Assembly: GCF_037076565.1 (NCBI RefSeq)
Contig: NZ_AP029028.1
Span: 2,294,001 to 2,358,000, forward strand
Source of the DNA: Herbaspirillum sp. DW155
GTDB taxonomy: Bacteria; Pseudomonadota; Gammaproteobacteria; Burkholderiales; Burkholderiaceae_D
Reading direction: 5' to 3'
DNA: 64,000 nucleotides
The notes beneath the pieces are model-generated. The model was given only the letters and a program-made list of their open reading frames with translations, did no database searches and was not told the DNA's origin. Of the stretch, positions 20,652 through 30,686 are shown one piece after another; the stretch's first letter is position 1; every line of letters starts with the position of its first letter. The position numbers and the translations under genes are program-made.

Positions 20652-21398
20652 CTAGAACTTTTCGTCCGGCCGCAGATACCGCCACTGACCCGTCGGCAGC
20701 TCGCCCAGCTTGACGCCACCGATGCGCACGCGCTTCAAGCCGATCACCTTCAGGCCGACCATATCGCACATGCGGCGGATCTGGCGCTTCTTGCCTTCGC
20801 GCAGGATGAAGCGCAGCTGATCCTCGTTCTGCCACATCACCTTGGCCGGACGCAGCGGCTTGCCATCCATGATCAGGCCGTGGTTCAGGCGCTTGAGATC
20901 GGATTCGGGCAGCTTGCCCGGGCGGGTGTATTGCACGCGCACCAGGTATTCCTTGTCGACCGCCGAATCCTCGCCGATCAATTGCTTGGCGATGCGGCCA
21001 TCCTGGGTCAGTACCAAGAGGCCCACCGAATCGATGTCCAGCCGTCCGGCCGGCACCAGGCTCTTCAACTGGCGCGGGTGGAAGCGCATCTCGGTCTGGT
21101 CTTCGGCCCAGCGCGACTGTTCGTTGACCAGCACCACGGCCGGCTTGTAGCCATCCTCGGCCTGCCCGCTGACGTAGCCCATAGGCTTGTTGATGAGGAT
21201 GGTCACGCGCTGGGCCTGCTCGGCGCTGGCCTGGCGTTCCACGGTGACCTTCTGGTGTGGCAGCACCTTGCTACCCAGCACCGACACCACCTGGCCATCC
21301 ACGCGCACCCAGCCTTTTTCTATCCATTCGTCGGCTTCGCGGCGCGAGCACAGGCCGAGTTCGGACATGCGTTTGGAAAGTCGTACAGGTTCAGTCAT
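20652..21398 (-). CDS. RsuA/RluB/RluF-family rRNA pseudouridine synthase
   Basis: Isomerises specific uridines in rRNA. It has 248 residues: an N-terminal S4 RNA-binding domain (RLSKRMSELGLCSRREADEWIEKGWVRVDG cut across residues 6-35), then the catalytic domain with AGRLDIDSVGLLVLTQDG, carrying the catalytic Asp, then KEYLVRV and EGKKRQIRRMCDMVGLKV. The GRLDxDSxGLL pattern and short C-terminus look closest to RluF (23S U2604), but the site specificity cannot be decided from sequence alone, so I give no symbol. ATG 21398 is preceded by a weak AAGG. It is the last gene of a possible minus-strand unit after glnD, with a gap of 111 bases. Confidence 0.88.
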   Translation of the reverse strand: MTEPVRLSKRMSELGLCSRREADEWIEKGWVRVDGQVVSVLGSKVLPHQKVTVERQASAEQAQRVTILINKPMGYVSGQAEDGYKPAVVLVNEQSRWAEDQTEMRFHPRQLKSLVPAGRLDIDSVGLLVLTQDGRIAKQLIGEDSAVDKEYLVRVQYTRPGKLPESDLKRLNHGLIMDGKPLRPAKVMWQNEDQLRFILREGKKRQIRRMCDMVGLKVIGLKRVRIGGVKLGELPTGQWRYLRPDEKF

Positions 21399-21509
21399 GG
21401 GGATTGCCTTGCGAAAAACGGAGGGCCGGCCAGCGGCGAGGGTGAGATTGTACGACCAGCCGCGCCGCCGCGCCAGACGCGGGCGGCAGCGCGGACAGGG
21501 GGAGGCGGG

Positions 21510-24062
21510 TCAGATGCGCAGGGTCTGCAGCAGTTCGGTTTCCAGCAGGATCTGGTTGCGCGGCTGGGACAGGCCGGGGCCGTCGATGAGGAACACGTCT
21601 TCCACGCGCTCGCCCAGGGTCATCACCTTGGCGGTGTGCAGGTTGATGCGGTACTTGGCCAGCACGTTGGAGATCGAATACAGCAGCCCGGCGCGGTCAT
21701 TGGCCGAGACCGACAGCAGGTAGTACTGGCCGCGCTCATCGGGGCGCAGGTCCACCGAGGGATTGACCGGGAAGGTGCGCGACAGGCGCGACAGACGTGC
21801 CTTGGACGGTGCCGGCAGGGGGGCGTCGGACTGCAGCAGGGCACCCAGTTCGTGCTCGATCAGGTTGATGATGTCGCGGTAGTTCTTGGCGAAGACCGGC
21901 GCATTGATGAGGAAGGCATCCAGCGCATAGTTGTTGCGGGTGGTGTGGATCTTGGCGTCGAAGATACTGAAGCTTTTTTCATCGAAGTAGCTGCAGATGC
22001 GCGCAAACAGGTCGGGGCGGTCAGGCGTGTAGACCGCCACCTGAACGCCTTCGCCAATCGGTGCCAGACGGCAGCGTACCAGCGGCACGCCGGTCTCCAC
22101 CTTGTCGTAGAAGCAGCGCGTCTGCCAGGCGATGTCGGAGGCATCGTGGCGCAGGAAGTAGGCCACGTCCAGCTGCTTCCACAGCGCTTCGTGGGCGTCG
22201 GCCGGCAGGCCGTACAGGCGCAGGGTCTTGATGGCTTCCTGCTGGGTATTTTTCAGTTCGCGGTCGGCCGAGGGGGCTTCGCCGCCCAGTACGCGCAGGG
22301 TCATGCGGTAGAGATCTTCGAGCAGCTTGCCTTTCCAGGCGTTCCAGACCTTGGGGCTGGTGCCGCGGATGTCGGCCACCGTCAGCAGGTAGAGCGCGGT
22401 CAGGTGGCGCTCATCCTTGACCAGCTGGGCGAAGGCGGTGATGACGTCGGGGTCCGACATGTCCTGCTTTTGCGCCACGTGCGACATGGCCAGGTGCTGC
22501 TCGACCAGGAAGACGATGAGTTCGGTGTTCTCTTCCGAGATGCCATGCTGCTCGCAGAAGGCGCGTGCATCGGCCATGCCCAGCTTGGAGTGATCGCCGC
22601 CGCGGCCCTTGGCGATGTCGTGGAACAGCGCCGCCACATACAGTACCCAGGGCTGGCCGAAGTTGGCCATGAGCTGGCTGCAGAAGGGATATTCATGCGC
22701 ATGTTCGCTCATGGTGAAGCGACGCACGTTACGCACCACCATCAGGATGTGCTGGTCCACCGTGTAGACGTGGAACAGGTCATGCTGCATCTGCCCGACG
22801 ATCTGGCGGAAGTTCGGCAGATAGCGGCCCAACACGCTGGTGGCATTCATCCCGCGCAGGGCGTGGAGGATGCCGCGCTTGCTCTGGATGATCCGCATGA
22901 ACAGGCGGTGATTCTCGGGATCGGCGCGGAAGGCATTGTCGATCTTGAAGCGGGCATGCCAGAGCGCGCGCAGGGTGCGTGCGGACATGTCCTTGAGTTC
23001 CGGATGCTCGGCCAGCACCAGGAAGACTTCGAACATCGCCGAGGGCGTTTCTTCAAACACCTTGTCATGGGCGATGTCGACGAAGCCGTTGACTTCGTTG
23101 AAGCGCTCGGTGAGCGGGCGTGGCACCGCCTGTTGCGGGAAGAGGTGGGCTTCGATGTTCTGCAGCAGGATGGTGTTCAACTGGGTCACGGCCTTGGCGG
23201 CCCAGTAGTAGCGCTGCATCAGGTATTCGCTGGCGCGGCGCGTGTCGGTGGTCTTGAAGCCGAAGGTTTCGGCAAGCTGGGTCTGGATGTCGAACACCAG
23301 CCGGTCTTCGCGGCGGTCGGTGAGGATGTGCAGGCGGATGCGGATGTCCTTGAAGGCGCGTTCCTTCTGGCGCAGCTGGCGCGCCTCGGTAGAGGTCAGC
23401 ATGCCGTGCACGGCCAGTTCGGCCCAGGAGTTGCCCAGCCCGGCCGCCTTGGCCACCCACAGGATCACCTGCAGGTCGCGCAGGCCGCCGGGGCTTTCCT
23501 TGCAGTTGGGTTCGAGACTGTAGGGCGTGTCTTCATATTTGATGTGGCGCTGGCGCATTTCCAGGGTCTTGGCCTGGAAGAAGGCCAGCGGGTCCAGCGC
23601 GGCCTGATAGCGCTCCTGCAGCCGCTTGAAGAGGGTGCGGCTGCCCGTGACCAGACGCGCTTCCAGGAGGCTGGTCTGCACCGTGATGTCGGCGGCCGAT
23701 TCGTCCAGGCATTCGTCGATGGTGCGGATGCTGTGGCCGATTTCCAGGCCGATGTCCCAGAACAGTTGCACCAGGGATTCCAGCTTTTCCTTCTTGGCCG
23801 CATCCGGGGCCTGGTCCAGCAGGATCAGCACGTCCACGTCCGAATGCGGGAACAGTTCGCCACGGCCATAGCCGCCCACTGCCACCAGGGCGGCATTGCC
23901 GGACATGCCCAGTTCTTCCCAGGCCCGCGTCAGGGCTTCGTCGACGTTGCGGCGCAATTGCGCCAGCAACTGCTCGGTCTTGTGGTTGGACTGGAACACC
24001 TCGATGGCTTGCTGGCGCGCGGCCTTGAGCTGTTTCTTGAGCGTGATGGCGAGTGTGGGCAT
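21510..24062 (-). CDS. glnD: Bifunctional uridylyltransferase/uridylyl-removing enzyme GlnD
   Basis: Primary glutamine sensor: it uridylylates PII (GlnB/GlnK) when glutamine is low and deuridylylates it when high, so it sits atop nitrogen control. It has 850 residues. Order: nucleotidyltransferase domain with [19 protein letters not shown] (metal-binding D-x-D), a GlnD-type linker, HD hydrolase domain ([15 protein letters not shown]), and two C-terminal ACT domains ([15 protein letters not shown] and [15 protein letters not shown]). ATG 24062 gives [11 protein letters not shown]; a TTG four codons upstream is less likely. The order map-glnD is conserved in proteobacteria. Together with the nearby cyanophycin genes it puts nitrogen sensing and nitrogen storage within 10 kb, which may be chance. 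Confidence 0.97.
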   Translation of the reverse strand: MPTLAITLKKQLKAARQQAIEVFQSNHKTEQLLAQLRRNVDEALTRAWEELGMSGNAALVAVGGYGRGELFPHSDVDVLILLDQAPDAAKKEKLESLVQLFWDIGLEIGHSIRTIDECLDESAADITVQTSLLEARLVTGSRTLFKRLQERYQAALDPLAFFQAKTLEMRQRHIKYEDTPYSLEPNCKESPGGLRDLQVILWVAKAAGLGNSWAELAVHGMLTSTEARQLRQKERAFKDIRIRLHILTDRREDRLVFDIQTQLAETFGFKTTDTRRASEYLMQRYYWAAKAVTQLNTILLQNIEAHLFPQQAVPRPLTERFNEVNGFVDIAHDKVFEETPSAMFEVFLVLAEHPELKDMSARTLRALWHARFKIDNAFRADPENHRLFMRIIQSKRGILHALRGMNATSVLGRYLPNFRQIVGQMQHDLFHVYTVDQHILMVVRNVRRFTMSEHAHEYPFCSQLMANFGQPWVLYVAALFHDIAKGRGGDHSKLGMADARAFCEQHGISEENTELIVFLVEQHLAMSHVAQKQDMSDPDVITAFAQLVKDERHLTALYLLTVADIRGTSPKVWNAWKGKLLEDLYRMTLRVLGGEAPSADRELKNTQQEAIKTLRLYGLPADAHEALWKQLDVAYFLRHDASDIAWQTRCFYDKVETGVPLVRCRLAPIGEGVQVAVYTPDRPDLFARICSYFDEKSFSIFDAKIHTTRNNYALDAFLINAPVFAKNYRDIINLIEHELGALLQSDAPLPAPSKARLSRLSRTFPVNPSVDLRPDERGQYYLLSVSANDRAGLLYSISNVLAKYRINLHTAKVMTLGERVEDVFLIDGPGLSQPRNQILLETELLQTLRI

Positions 24063-24111
24063 CGTGGTAGGCAATCAGAGCAGGCAGGGCGGCGGGGCAG
24101 CGCCCATATGA

Positions 24112-24136
24112 ACAAAGCCGCATCCCCATGCGGCTT
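24112..24136 (-). terminator. Rho-independent terminator after map
   Basis: Perfect 9-base stem AAGCCGCAT (24115-24123) with ATGCGGCTT (24128-24136), four-base loop. On the minus strand it is followed by TTTGTT. It lies between map and glnD, so glnD may depend on partial read-through or its own promoter. Confidence 0.7.
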
Positions 24137-24208
24137 CGCGCCCCAAGCAGGTTTTATGCCGGAAACTGTGCAGATGAAGGGGCGTGCACAGATTTGCGGC
24201 CATCAGGA

Positions 24209-25033
24209 TTACGCCGGGGTGGCGACCTGGTTCTGGATGAAGGCCGGCGGCGCCGGCATGCCGGGCGAGACGGTCAGCACTTCGAAGCCGGTTTCGGTGA
24301 CCAGTACGGTATGTTCCCACTGCGCCGACAGGCTGCGGTCCTTGGTCTTGATGGTCCAGCCGTCGCCCATTTCGCGGATTTCGCGGCGGCCGGCGTTGAT
24401 CATTGGTTCCACCGTGAAGATCATGCCGGCTTCCAGTTTCTCCAGCGTGCCGGGGCGGCCGTAGTGCAGCACCTGCGGTTCTTCGTGGAACACCTTGCCG
24501 ATGCCGTGACCGCAGAATTCGCGCACCACGCTGTAGCCGGCTTTTTCGGCGTGCTGCTGGATGACGTGGCCGATGTCGCCCAGATGTGCGCCGGGCTTGA
24601 TCTTGGAGATGCCCAGCCACATGCATTCATAGGTGATCTCGGTCAGGCGGCGGGCCAGGATGGAGGGCTCACCCAGGAAGAACATGCGGCTGGTGTCGCC
24701 GTGGTAGCCGTTCTTGATGATGGTGACGTCGATGTTGAGCACGTCGCCGTCCTTCATCACCTTGTCGCCCGGGATGCCGTGGCAGATCACATCGTTCAGG
24801 GACGTGCAGATGGCCTTGGGGTAGGGCGTGTAGCCCGGCGGGCAATAGTTCAGCGGGGCCGGGATGCTGCCTTGCACGTTGGTCATGTACTCGTGGCAGA
24901 GGCGGTCGATCTCGCCGGTGGTCACGCCCGGTTTCACGAAGGGGGTGATGTAGTCCAGCACCTCGGCGGCCAGGCGGCCGGCCACGCGCATGCCTTCGAT
25001 GTCTTCGGCGGTCTTGATGGTGATGTTGCCCAT
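24209..25033 (-). CDS. map: Methionine aminopeptidase, type I
   Basis: Removes the initiator methionine from deformylated proteins; a cytosolic dimetal enzyme. It has 274 residues with the pita-bread fold signatures: NIDVTIIKNGYHGDTSRMF supplies the two metal-binding Asp residues, REFCGHGIGKVFHEEP supplies the metal His, and FTVEPMIN and WEHTVLVTETGFEVLT supply the two metal Glu residues. The length fits type Ia enzymes with no N-terminal extension. ATG 25033 is used; TTG 25045 is in frame but lacks support. It is divergent from rpsB, the universal map/rpsB/glnD neighbourhood. Confidence 0.97.
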   Translation of the reverse strand: MGNITIKTAEDIEGMRVAGRLAAEVLDYITPFVKPGVTTGEIDRLCHEYMTNVQGSIPAPLNYCPPGYTPYPKAICTSLNDVICHGIPGDKVMKDGDVLNIDVTIIKNGYHGDTSRMFFLGEPSILARRLTEITYECMWLGISKIKPGAHLGDIGHVIQQHAEKAGYSVVREFCGHGIGKVFHEEPQVLHYGRPGTLEKLEAGMIFTVEPMINAGRREIREMGDGWTIKTKDRSLSAQWEHTVLVTETGFEVLTVSPGMPAPPAFIQNQVATPA

Positions 25034-25385
25034 GATAAATCGCAATTCGCTAGAAAATCGTCAAGACGGGATTATAGATGATGGGGGTGGTTTCTGTTTT
25101 GCCCGCTCGGAGCAGCAGGGCGCGGCCTGGCGTCGACTGTGCGACCCGGTTTTATGTGCTACTTGAACAAAAGTGTAGGGTCGAGTAGAATGCCGGGCTG
25201 ATCTGAAAACCACAGATTGGTTGTCGAATGCGGTGTGCGGAATGATTCTTCATGCAACTTTGGCAATAAATGATGTAAAAACCGTCGTAAAAATCTTTTG
25301 AAACGCGAATCCGTTCGCTAAAAGGGTGTCCGGCTGCATGAGCCGGATGACCGAGCGGATTCCAGACCTAACCCTGGAGAAATTC
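25034..25385. other. Divergent map/rpsB intergenic region with rpsB promoter and long leader
   Basis: About 350 bases without a gene. It contains the rpsB promoter (25163-25191), then a leader of roughly 190 bases that is noticeably AT-rich for this genome. A perfect hairpin TCCGGCT (25329-25335) / AGCCGGA (25341-25347), loop GCATG, lies about 40 bases before the rpsB ATG. In-frame ATG/GTG-like codons upstream of 25386 are not used, judging from the family N-terminus. Confidence 0.6.
25163..25191 (+). promoter_or_regulatory. Sigma-70 promoter of rpsB-tsf
   Basis: -35 TTGAAC (25163-25168), exactly 17 bases, -10 TAGAAT (25186-25191), followed by the GC-rich discriminator GCCGGGC expected of a stringently controlled promoter. 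This is the best-matching promoter in the window. Confidence 0.75.
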
Positions 25386-26126
25386 ATGTCCGTTACCATG
25401 CGCGAAATGCTGGAAGCCGGTGTCCACTTCGGTCACCAAACCCGCTTCTGGAACCCCAAGATGGCCCCCTTCATTTTCGGTCATCGCAACAAGATTCACA
25501 TCGTCAACCTGGAAAAGACCCTGGGCATGTACCAGGAAGCCGTCAAGTACGTGCGCCAGCTGTCGGCCAACCGCGGCACCATCCTGTTCGTCGGCACCAA
25601 GCGTCAAGCCCGCGAAATCCTGGCTGCAGAAGCGCAACGCGCCGGCGTGCCCTACGTTGACCAGCGCTGGCTGGGCGGCATGCTGACCAACTTCAAGACC
25701 ATCAAGACCTCGATCAAGCGCCTGAAGGACATGGAAGCTGCCATCGAAGACGGTTCGGTCGAGAAGCTGTCGAAGAAGGAAGCCCTGCTGTTCACCCGTG
25801 AACAGGAAAAGCTGCAGAAGGCCATCGGCGGCATCAAGGACATGGGCGGCATTCCTGACGCCATCTTCGTCATCGACGTCGGCTACCACAAGGGCGCCAT
25901 CACCGAAGCCGCCAAGCTGGGCATTCCGGTCATCGGCGTGGTCGACACCAACCACTCGCCCGAAGGCGTCACCTACGTGATCCCGGGTAACGACGATTCC
26001 GCCAAGGCGATCGCTCTGTACGCTCGCGGCATGGCTGACGCCGTGCTGGAAGGCCGCGCCAACGCCGTCAATGACGTCGTTGAAGCCGTCAAGGGCGATG
26101 AATTCGTCGAGGTCGAGCAGGCTTGA
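25386..26126 (+). CDS. rpsB: 30S ribosomal protein S2
   Basis: Structural protein of the small ribosomal subunit that binds at the back of the head-body junction and helps recruit S1. It has 246 residues with the family start [26 protein letters not shown] and the conserved [12 protein letters not shown] and [10 protein letters not shown] segments. ATG 25386 is set by the family N-terminus and GGAG about 8 bases upstream. It precedes tsf, as nearly always in bacteria. The long structured leader allows autoregulation by S2 (known in enterics; inferred here). Confidence 0.99.
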   Translation: MSVTMREMLEAGVHFGHQTRFWNPKMAPFIFGHRNKIHIVNLEKTLGMYQEAVKYVRQLSANRGTILFVGTKRQAREILAAEAQRAGVPYVDQRWLGGMLTNFKTIKTSIKRLKDMEAAIEDGSVEKLSKKEALLFTREQEKLQKAIGGIKDMGGIPDAIFVIDVGYHKGAITEAAKLGIPVIGVVDTNHSPEGVTYVIPGNDDSAKAIALYARGMADAVLEGRANAVNDVVEAVKGDEFVEVEQA

Positions 26127-26154
26127 TTCTGCTCTTCCGGTAGTACGGTAGTTC

Positions 26155-26199
26155 AAAAAGGGGTAACAGCGGGTAGTGACGCAGTGGCCCCTTTTTTTT
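26155..26199 (+). terminator. Terminator/attenuator between rpsB and tsf
   Basis: AAAAAGGGG (26155-26163) pairs perfectly with CCCCTTTTT (26188-26196), enclosing 24 bases, and is followed by a run of eight T's. It should reduce, but not abolish, tsf transcription relative to rpsB. Confidence 0.75.
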
Positions 26200-26262
26200 G
26201 ATTCAATTTTCGAGTTTCAGGCATGCCGCAAGCGCGGGATGCCTCCAAGTCAGGAGAAAAGT

Positions 26263-27150
26263 ATGGCGGCAATTACCGCAGCAATGGTGGGCGATCTGCG
26301 CGCGAAGACCGACGCGCCGATGATGGAATGCAAGAAGGCGCTGACCGAAGCCGATGGCGACATGGCCAAGGCCGAAGAGATTCTGCGCGTCAAGCTGGGC
26401 AGCAAGGCTTCCAAGGCCTCTTCCCGCATCACCGCAGAAGGCGTGATTTCGACCTACATCGCTGGCAATGTCGGCGCCCTGGTCGAAGTGAACTGCGAAA
26501 CCGACTTCGTGACCAAGAACGACGAGTTCATCGGTCTGGTCGAAGCCGCTGCCAAGCTGGTGGTCGAGCAGAACCCGGCTGACGTGGCTGCCCTGGGCGC
26601 CTGCAAGCTGCCCGACGGCAAGACCCTGGAAGAACTGCGCACCGAACTGATCGGCCGCATCGGCGAGAACATGTCGTTCCGTCGCTTCCAGCGTTTCGAA
26701 ACCAGCGGCAAGCTGGCTTCCTACCTGCACGGCACCCGCATCGGTGTGATCGTCGAGTTCGACGGCGCCGAAGAGCAAGTGGGCAAGGACGTGGCCATGC
26801 ACATCGCTGCCATGAAGCCGGTCGCCCTGTCGGCCGAGCAAGTGCCGGCCGACCTGATCGAGAAGGAACGTTCGGTCGCCGCCCTGAAGGCTGCCGAATC
26901 CGGCAAGCCGGCTGATATCGTCGCCAAGATGGTCGATGGTTCGGTGCAGAAGTACCTGAAGGAAGTGTCCCTGTTCAACCAGGCTTTCGTGAAGAACGAC
27001 AAGCAAAGCGTGGAACAGATGCTGAAGGCGGCCAATACCACCGTCAAGTCGTTCGCCATGTACGTGGTGGGCGAGGGCATCGAGAAGAAGCAAGACGACT
27101 TCGCTGCCGAAGTGGCAGCGCAAGTGGCTGCAGCGAAACAAGCTCAGTAA
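26263..27150 (+). CDS. tsf: Elongation factor Ts
   Basis: Guanine nucleotide exchange factor for EF-Tu. It has 295 residues: an N-terminal UBA-like domain ([21 protein letters not shown]), then the dimerisation core with the exchange motif ENCETDFV-type sequence ([16 protein letters not shown], here with Asp80- and Phe81-equivalent residues present), and a complete C-terminus. CAGGAG lies 8 bases upstream of ATG 26263. It is downstream of rpsB through a partial terminator and ends at a strong one. Confidence 0.99.
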   Translation: MAAITAAMVGDLRAKTDAPMMECKKALTEADGDMAKAEEILRVKLGSKASKASSRITAEGVISTYIAGNVGALVEVNCETDFVTKNDEFIGLVEAAAKLVVEQNPADVAALGACKLPDGKTLEELRTELIGRIGENMSFRRFQRFETSGKLASYLHGTRIGVIVEFDGAEEQVGKDVAMHIAAMKPVALSAEQVPADLIEKERSVAALKAAESGKPADIVAKMVDGSVQKYLKEVSLFNQAFVKNDKQSVEQMLKAANTTVKSFAMYVVGEGIEKKQDDFAAEVAAQVAAAKQAQ

Positions 27151-27475
27151 GCGTCGCAGGAAAAACGGGCCGAGAGGCCCGTTTTTTTAAGCCGGCGCCC
27201 GGGAACTTTCGGGGTCGGCTGCATCTACAGTCAGGGTCGCTCATGGGGCTGGCGCTGATGAAGGCAGGAACGGCAAGGTCGTGCCGGCAGTACCGGCAGC
27301 AACCAGTAATAAACGAAATACAGGCAATACAGGCAACAGAACAAGGCGCAGCAGTACATCCCCTCATGCGTTCGAGCTACCCTCTGATGACGAAAACGCG
27401 CCATTTCGTCGGGTCACAGCGAGTGCCGGCGCGTCAATACGTAATTCAACCTCGGAAAGAACACGGAGCCCTGCA
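27151..27475. other. Intergenic region between tsf and pyrH
   Basis: It holds the tsf terminator (27161-27188), a 9-base direct repeat ATACAGGCA (27318-27326 and 27327-27335) and the pyrH ribosome binding site GGAG at 27465-27468. The pyrH frame is open upstream to 27281, but those codons do not match the family. A separate pyrH promoter is expected here; I cannot pick one confidently. Confidence 0.5.
27161..27188 (+). terminator. Rho-independent terminator of tsf
   Basis: Perfect 11-base stem AAAAACGGGCC (27161-27171) with GGCCCGTTTTT (27176-27186), GAGA tetraloop, and further T's. Confidence 0.92.
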
Positions 27476-28192
27476 ATGACAACACCAGCTTACAAGCGCG
27501 TACTCCTCAAACTCTCCGGCGAAGCACTGATGGGCGACGACGCCTATGGTATCAATCGCGCGACCATCGAACGCATGGTCGCGGATGTAGCAGAAATCAG
27601 CAAACTGGGCGTGGAACTGGCCATCGTGATCGGTGGCGGCAACATCTTCCGCGGCGTGGCGCCGGGCGCCCAGGGCATGGATCGTGCGACCGCCGACTAC
27701 ATGGGCATGCTGGCCACCGTGATGAACTCGCTGGCCCTGGCCGATGCCATGCGCCAGGCCGGCCTGACGGCCCGCGTGATGTCGGCCATCGGCATCGAGC
27801 AGGTGGTCGAGCCCTACGTGCGCCCCAAGGCGCTGCAATATCTGGAAGAAGGCAAGATCGTGGTCTTCGCGGCCGGCACCGGCAACCCCTTCTTCACCAC
27901 CGACACCGCCGCTGCACTGCGTGGCTCGGAAATCGGCGCCCAGATCGTGTTGAAGGCCACCAAGGTCGATGGCGTCTACACCGCCGACCCCAAGAAGGAT
28001 CCGGCAGCCACACGCTACCAGTCGATTTCCTTTGATGAAGCCATCGCCAAGCACCTGCAGGTGATGGATGCCACCGCCTTTGCGCTGTGCCGCGACCAGA
28101 AGCTGCCGATCAAGGTGTTTTCCATCGTCAAGCCGGGCGCGCTGAAGAGCGTGGTCATGGGCGATGACGAGGGCACCCTGGTTCACGTCTGA
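27476..28192 (+). CDS. pyrH: UMP kinase PyrH
   Basis: Phosphorylates UMP to UDP with ATP. It is a hexameric enzyme of the amino acid kinase fold, activated by GTP and inhibited by UTP in related bacteria. It has 238 residues with [16 protein letters not shown] (ATP site), [11 protein letters not shown] (UMP loop), [13 protein letters not shown] and [23 protein letters not shown] 27476 is placed 7 bases after GGAG and matches the family start [12 protein letters not shown]. The order pyrH-frr-uppS-cdsA-dxr-rseP-bamA is conserved across proteobacteria. Confidence 0.98.
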   Translation: MTTPAYKRVLLKLSGEALMGDDAYGINRATIERMVADVAEISKLGVELAIVIGGGNIFRGVAPGAQGMDRATADYMGMLATVMNSLALADAMRQAGLTARVMSAIGIEQVVEPYVRPKALQYLEEGKIVVFAAGTGNPFFTTDTAAALRGSEIGAQIVLKATKVDGVYTADPKKDPAATRYQSISFDEAIAKHLQVMDATAFALCRDQKLPIKVFSIVKPGALKSVVMGDDEGTLVHV

Positions 28193-28247
28193 TCACATCT
28201 GAGCGATATTGCAGTGCAGAAACCGGCCGCAGGCCGGGATTCCCGTT

Positions 28248-28253
28248 TACAAT
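28248..28253 (+). promoter_or_regulatory. Candidate -10 box for frr
   Basis: TACAAT followed immediately by GCCGGTC in the pyrH-frr gap. No clear -35 is visible. A 6-base GC hairpin CCGGCC-GCA-GGCCGG lies just upstream, at about 28223-28237. Confidence 0.35.
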
Positions 28254-28318
28254 GCCGGTCTTTCAGGCATTTGCCATCAAGACAAGCCAAGTTATTGCAC
28301 CACAGTTAGGAGAGCAGC

Positions 28319-28879
28319 ATGAGTGTCGCTGACGTCAAGAAAAATACCGAACAGAAGATGGCCAAGTCCATCGAAACCCTCAAGGCCAACCTGGCCAAGG
28401 TCCGTACCGGCCGTGCTCACACCGGCCTGCTGGATCAGGTCATGGTCGAGTACTACGGTTCGCCCACCGGTCTGTCGCAGGTGGCCAACCTGACCCTGAT
28501 CGATGCCCGCACCATCGGTGTGCAGCCCTTCGAAAAGAAGATGGCCGCCGTCATCGAAAAGGCCATCCGTGAAGCCGACCTGGGCCTGAATCCGGCCACC
28601 CACGGTGACCTGATCCGCGTGCCGATGCCGGCGCTGACCGAAGAACGTCGCAAGGAAATGGTCAAGCTGGTCAAGAGCGAAGCCGAAGATGCCAAGATCG
28701 CCGTGCGCAACATCCGCCGCGAAGGTAACGAAGGCCTGAAGAAGCTGGTCAAGGACAAGATCGCCTCGGAAGACGAAGAGCGCCGCGGCCAGGACGAGAT
28801 CCAGAAGCTGACCGACAAGTTCGTTGCTGACATCGACAAGATGGTCACCGAGAAGGAAAAGGAAGTGATGACGGTGTAA
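28319..28879 (+). CDS. frr: Ribosome recycling factor
   Basis: With EF-G, splits the post-termination 70S complex. It has 186 residues, a three-helix bundle plus small domain. Family segments include [61 protein letters not shown], and the C-terminal [24 protein letters not shown]-type helix. GGAGAG precedes ATG 28319 at good spacing. Confidence 0.98.
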   Translation: MSVADVKKNTEQKMAKSIETLKANLAKVRTGRAHTGLLDQVMVEYYGSPTGLSQVANLTLIDARTIGVQPFEKKMAAVIEKAIREADLGLNPATHGDLIRVPMPALTEERRKEMVKLVKSEAEDAKIAVRNIRREGNEGLKKLVKDKIASEDEERRGQDEIQKLTDKFVADIDKMVTEKEKEVMTV

Positions 28880-29074
28880 GCCGTCCCTGCAGGGCCCACG
28901 CGCGGCTGCCACGGCGGCCGCGCTGCACGAACAAGTCCAAGACAGAAAAGTGCAGGGGGGAGAGGCAATGGGGGAAATTGCAGACGCAGGCAGGTCGGTT
29001 TGTCAAAGCGGTCGCCGCCCGTTACCATGTTGCGCTTCTCTGTCCCGTGTACGGAAAAGTAATAAATCATTTAC

Positions 29075-29833
29075 ATGAAGCATCAAAGCTCAACTCTGGC
29101 GGTTCCGGAGACTTCCGCGGTTCCGCGCCATGTTGCCATCATCATGGACGGCAACGGTCGTTGGGCGACCAAGCGTTTCCTGCCGCGCGTGGCCGGGCAT
29201 GCCAAGGGCGTGGATGCCGTGCGCTCCATCGTCGAGGCCTGTGCTGAGCGCGGCATCGAATTTCTGACCCTGTTTGCCTTCAGCTCCGAGAACTGGCGCC
29301 GCCCTGCCGACGAAGTGTCGGTCCTCATGCGCCTGTTCATGACGGTGCTGGAGCGTGAAGTGGGCAAGATGGCCAACAACGGCATACGCCTGCGCATCGT
29401 CGGCGATATGAGCCGTTTCGATTCCAAATTGCAGGAGATGGCCATCAAGGCCGAAGAGCAGACCGCCGGCAACAGCCGCCTGACGCTGACCGTGTGCGCC
29501 AACTATGGCGGCCGCTGGGATGTCATGCAGGCCGTCTCGAAGATGGTCAAGGACAAGCCGGGCGCTACCGACTACACCGAAGAAGAGCTGGCTCCCTACC
29601 TGGCCATGGCCTACGCGCCCGAGCCCGATCTGTTCATCCGTACCGGCGGCGAGCAGCGTATCTCCAATTTCCTGTTGTGGCAGCTGGCTTATAGCGAACT
29701 GTACTTCACCGAGACCTTCTGGCCTGATTTCGATGCCAAGGCACTGGACCAGGCGATCGCCTCCTATCAACAACGCGAGCGCCGTTTCGGGCGCACCAGC
29801 GCCCAGGTGCTGGACCAGAAAAAGGCTTCCTGA
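29075..29833 (+). CDS. uppS: Undecaprenyl diphosphate synthase
   Basis: cis-Prenyltransferase that elongates farnesyl diphosphate with eight isopentenyl units to make the C55 lipid carrier for peptidoglycan and O-antigen. It has 252 residues with the catalytic [10 protein letters not shown] motif, [10 protein letters not shown], and the C-terminal [23 protein letters not shown]. The stop overlaps the cdsA start by one base (TGATG), so the two are translationally coupled. About 195 bases separate it from frr. Confidence 0.98.
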   Translation: MKHQSSTLAVPETSAVPRHVAIIMDGNGRWATKRFLPRVAGHAKGVDAVRSIVEACAERGIEFLTLFAFSSENWRRPADEVSVLMRLFMTVLEREVGKMANNGIRLRIVGDMSRFDSKLQEMAIKAEEQTAGNSRLTLTVCANYGGRWDVMQAVSKMVKDKPGATDYTEEELAPYLAMAYAPEPDLFIRTGGEQRISNFLLWQLAYSELYFTETFWPDFDAKALDQAIASYQQRERRFGRTSAQVLDQKKAS

Positions 29834-30660
29834 TGCTCAAGACGCGTGTCATCACGGCGTTGATCCTGCTGGCAATCCTGTTGCCCATCCTGTATTTCGG
29901 TTATTTCCCGGCCTTTGCGATGGCGGTGCTGGTGTTCTTCGCCGCTGGCGCCTGGGAATGCTTCCGCCTCTTCAAGAGTCCCCGTCCGACCCTGTGGGCG
30001 CTGGTGTGGACGCTTGTATTCAGCGTGATCCTGTTCTTCTCGGGCCTGCCCAGTGTGCGTGCGCTCTACGTACTGTGCGTGCTGCTGTGGGCGCTGCGAT
30101 TCGTGCCGGCGCTGGGCCTGGGCTTGCCCAGGATCGAGGCCTTCGGCAATCGCCTGCTCAACGGCACCTACATGCTTTCCATCCTCGGCTGCTTCGTGGC
30201 CATCGTGGACCTGTTCCAGCATTCGCCGCTGTACCTGCTGTCGGTGATGGCCGTGGTCTGGGTGGCGGATATCGGCGCCTATTTCTCGGGCAAGGGCTTC
30301 GGCCGTCACAAGCTGGCACCGACCATTTCCCCCGGCAAGTCCTGGGAAGGCGCCATCGGCGGCTGGCTGGCCGTGCTGGTGATCTCGGCGGCGGTGGCCA
30401 TGTCCATGAGCGGAGGTGAAACCTTCCAATATCACCTCTATAGCCATTGGGGCTGGGGTGGCTTCGTCGGCATTCTCAGCCTGATGGTGGCGGCCAGCGT
30501 GGTGGGCGACCTGTTCGAATCACAGTTGAAGCGCCGCGCCGGCATGAAGGACAGCAGCAACCTGCTGCCCGGCCACGGCGGCGTGCTCGACCGTATCGAT
30601 GCGCTCATTCCGGTGCTGCCGCTGGCAGCGCTGGTCGACCTCTGGCTGGCGGCTGCCTGA
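29833..30660 (+). CDS. cdsA: Phosphatidate cytidylyltransferase CdsA
   Basis: Polytopic inner-membrane enzyme that makes CDP-diacylglycerol from phosphatidic acid and CTP, the precursor of all phospholipids. It has 275 residues with about eight hydrophobic segments. The C-terminal family signature is split as [20 protein letters not shown] and [14 protein letters not shown], with the metal-binding Asp residues. The [30 protein letters not shown] region is typical. Start ATG 29833 overlaps the uppS stop. Confidence 0.97.
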   Translation: MLKTRVITALILLAILLPILYFGYFPAFAMAVLVFFAAGAWECFRLFKSPRPTLWALVWTLVFSVILFFSGLPSVRALYVLCVLLWALRFVPALGLGLPRIEAFGNRLLNGTYMLSILGCFVAIVDLFQHSPLYLLSVMAVVWVADIGAYFSGKGFGRHKLAPTISPGKSWEGAIGGWLAVLVISAAVAMSMSGGETFQYHLYSHWGWGGFVGILSLMVAASVVGDLFESQLKRRAGMKDSSNLLPGHGGVLDRIDALIPVLPLAALVDLWLAAA

Positions 30661-30686
30661 GCCGCCGCTTTCCTCCTGGAAATTCC

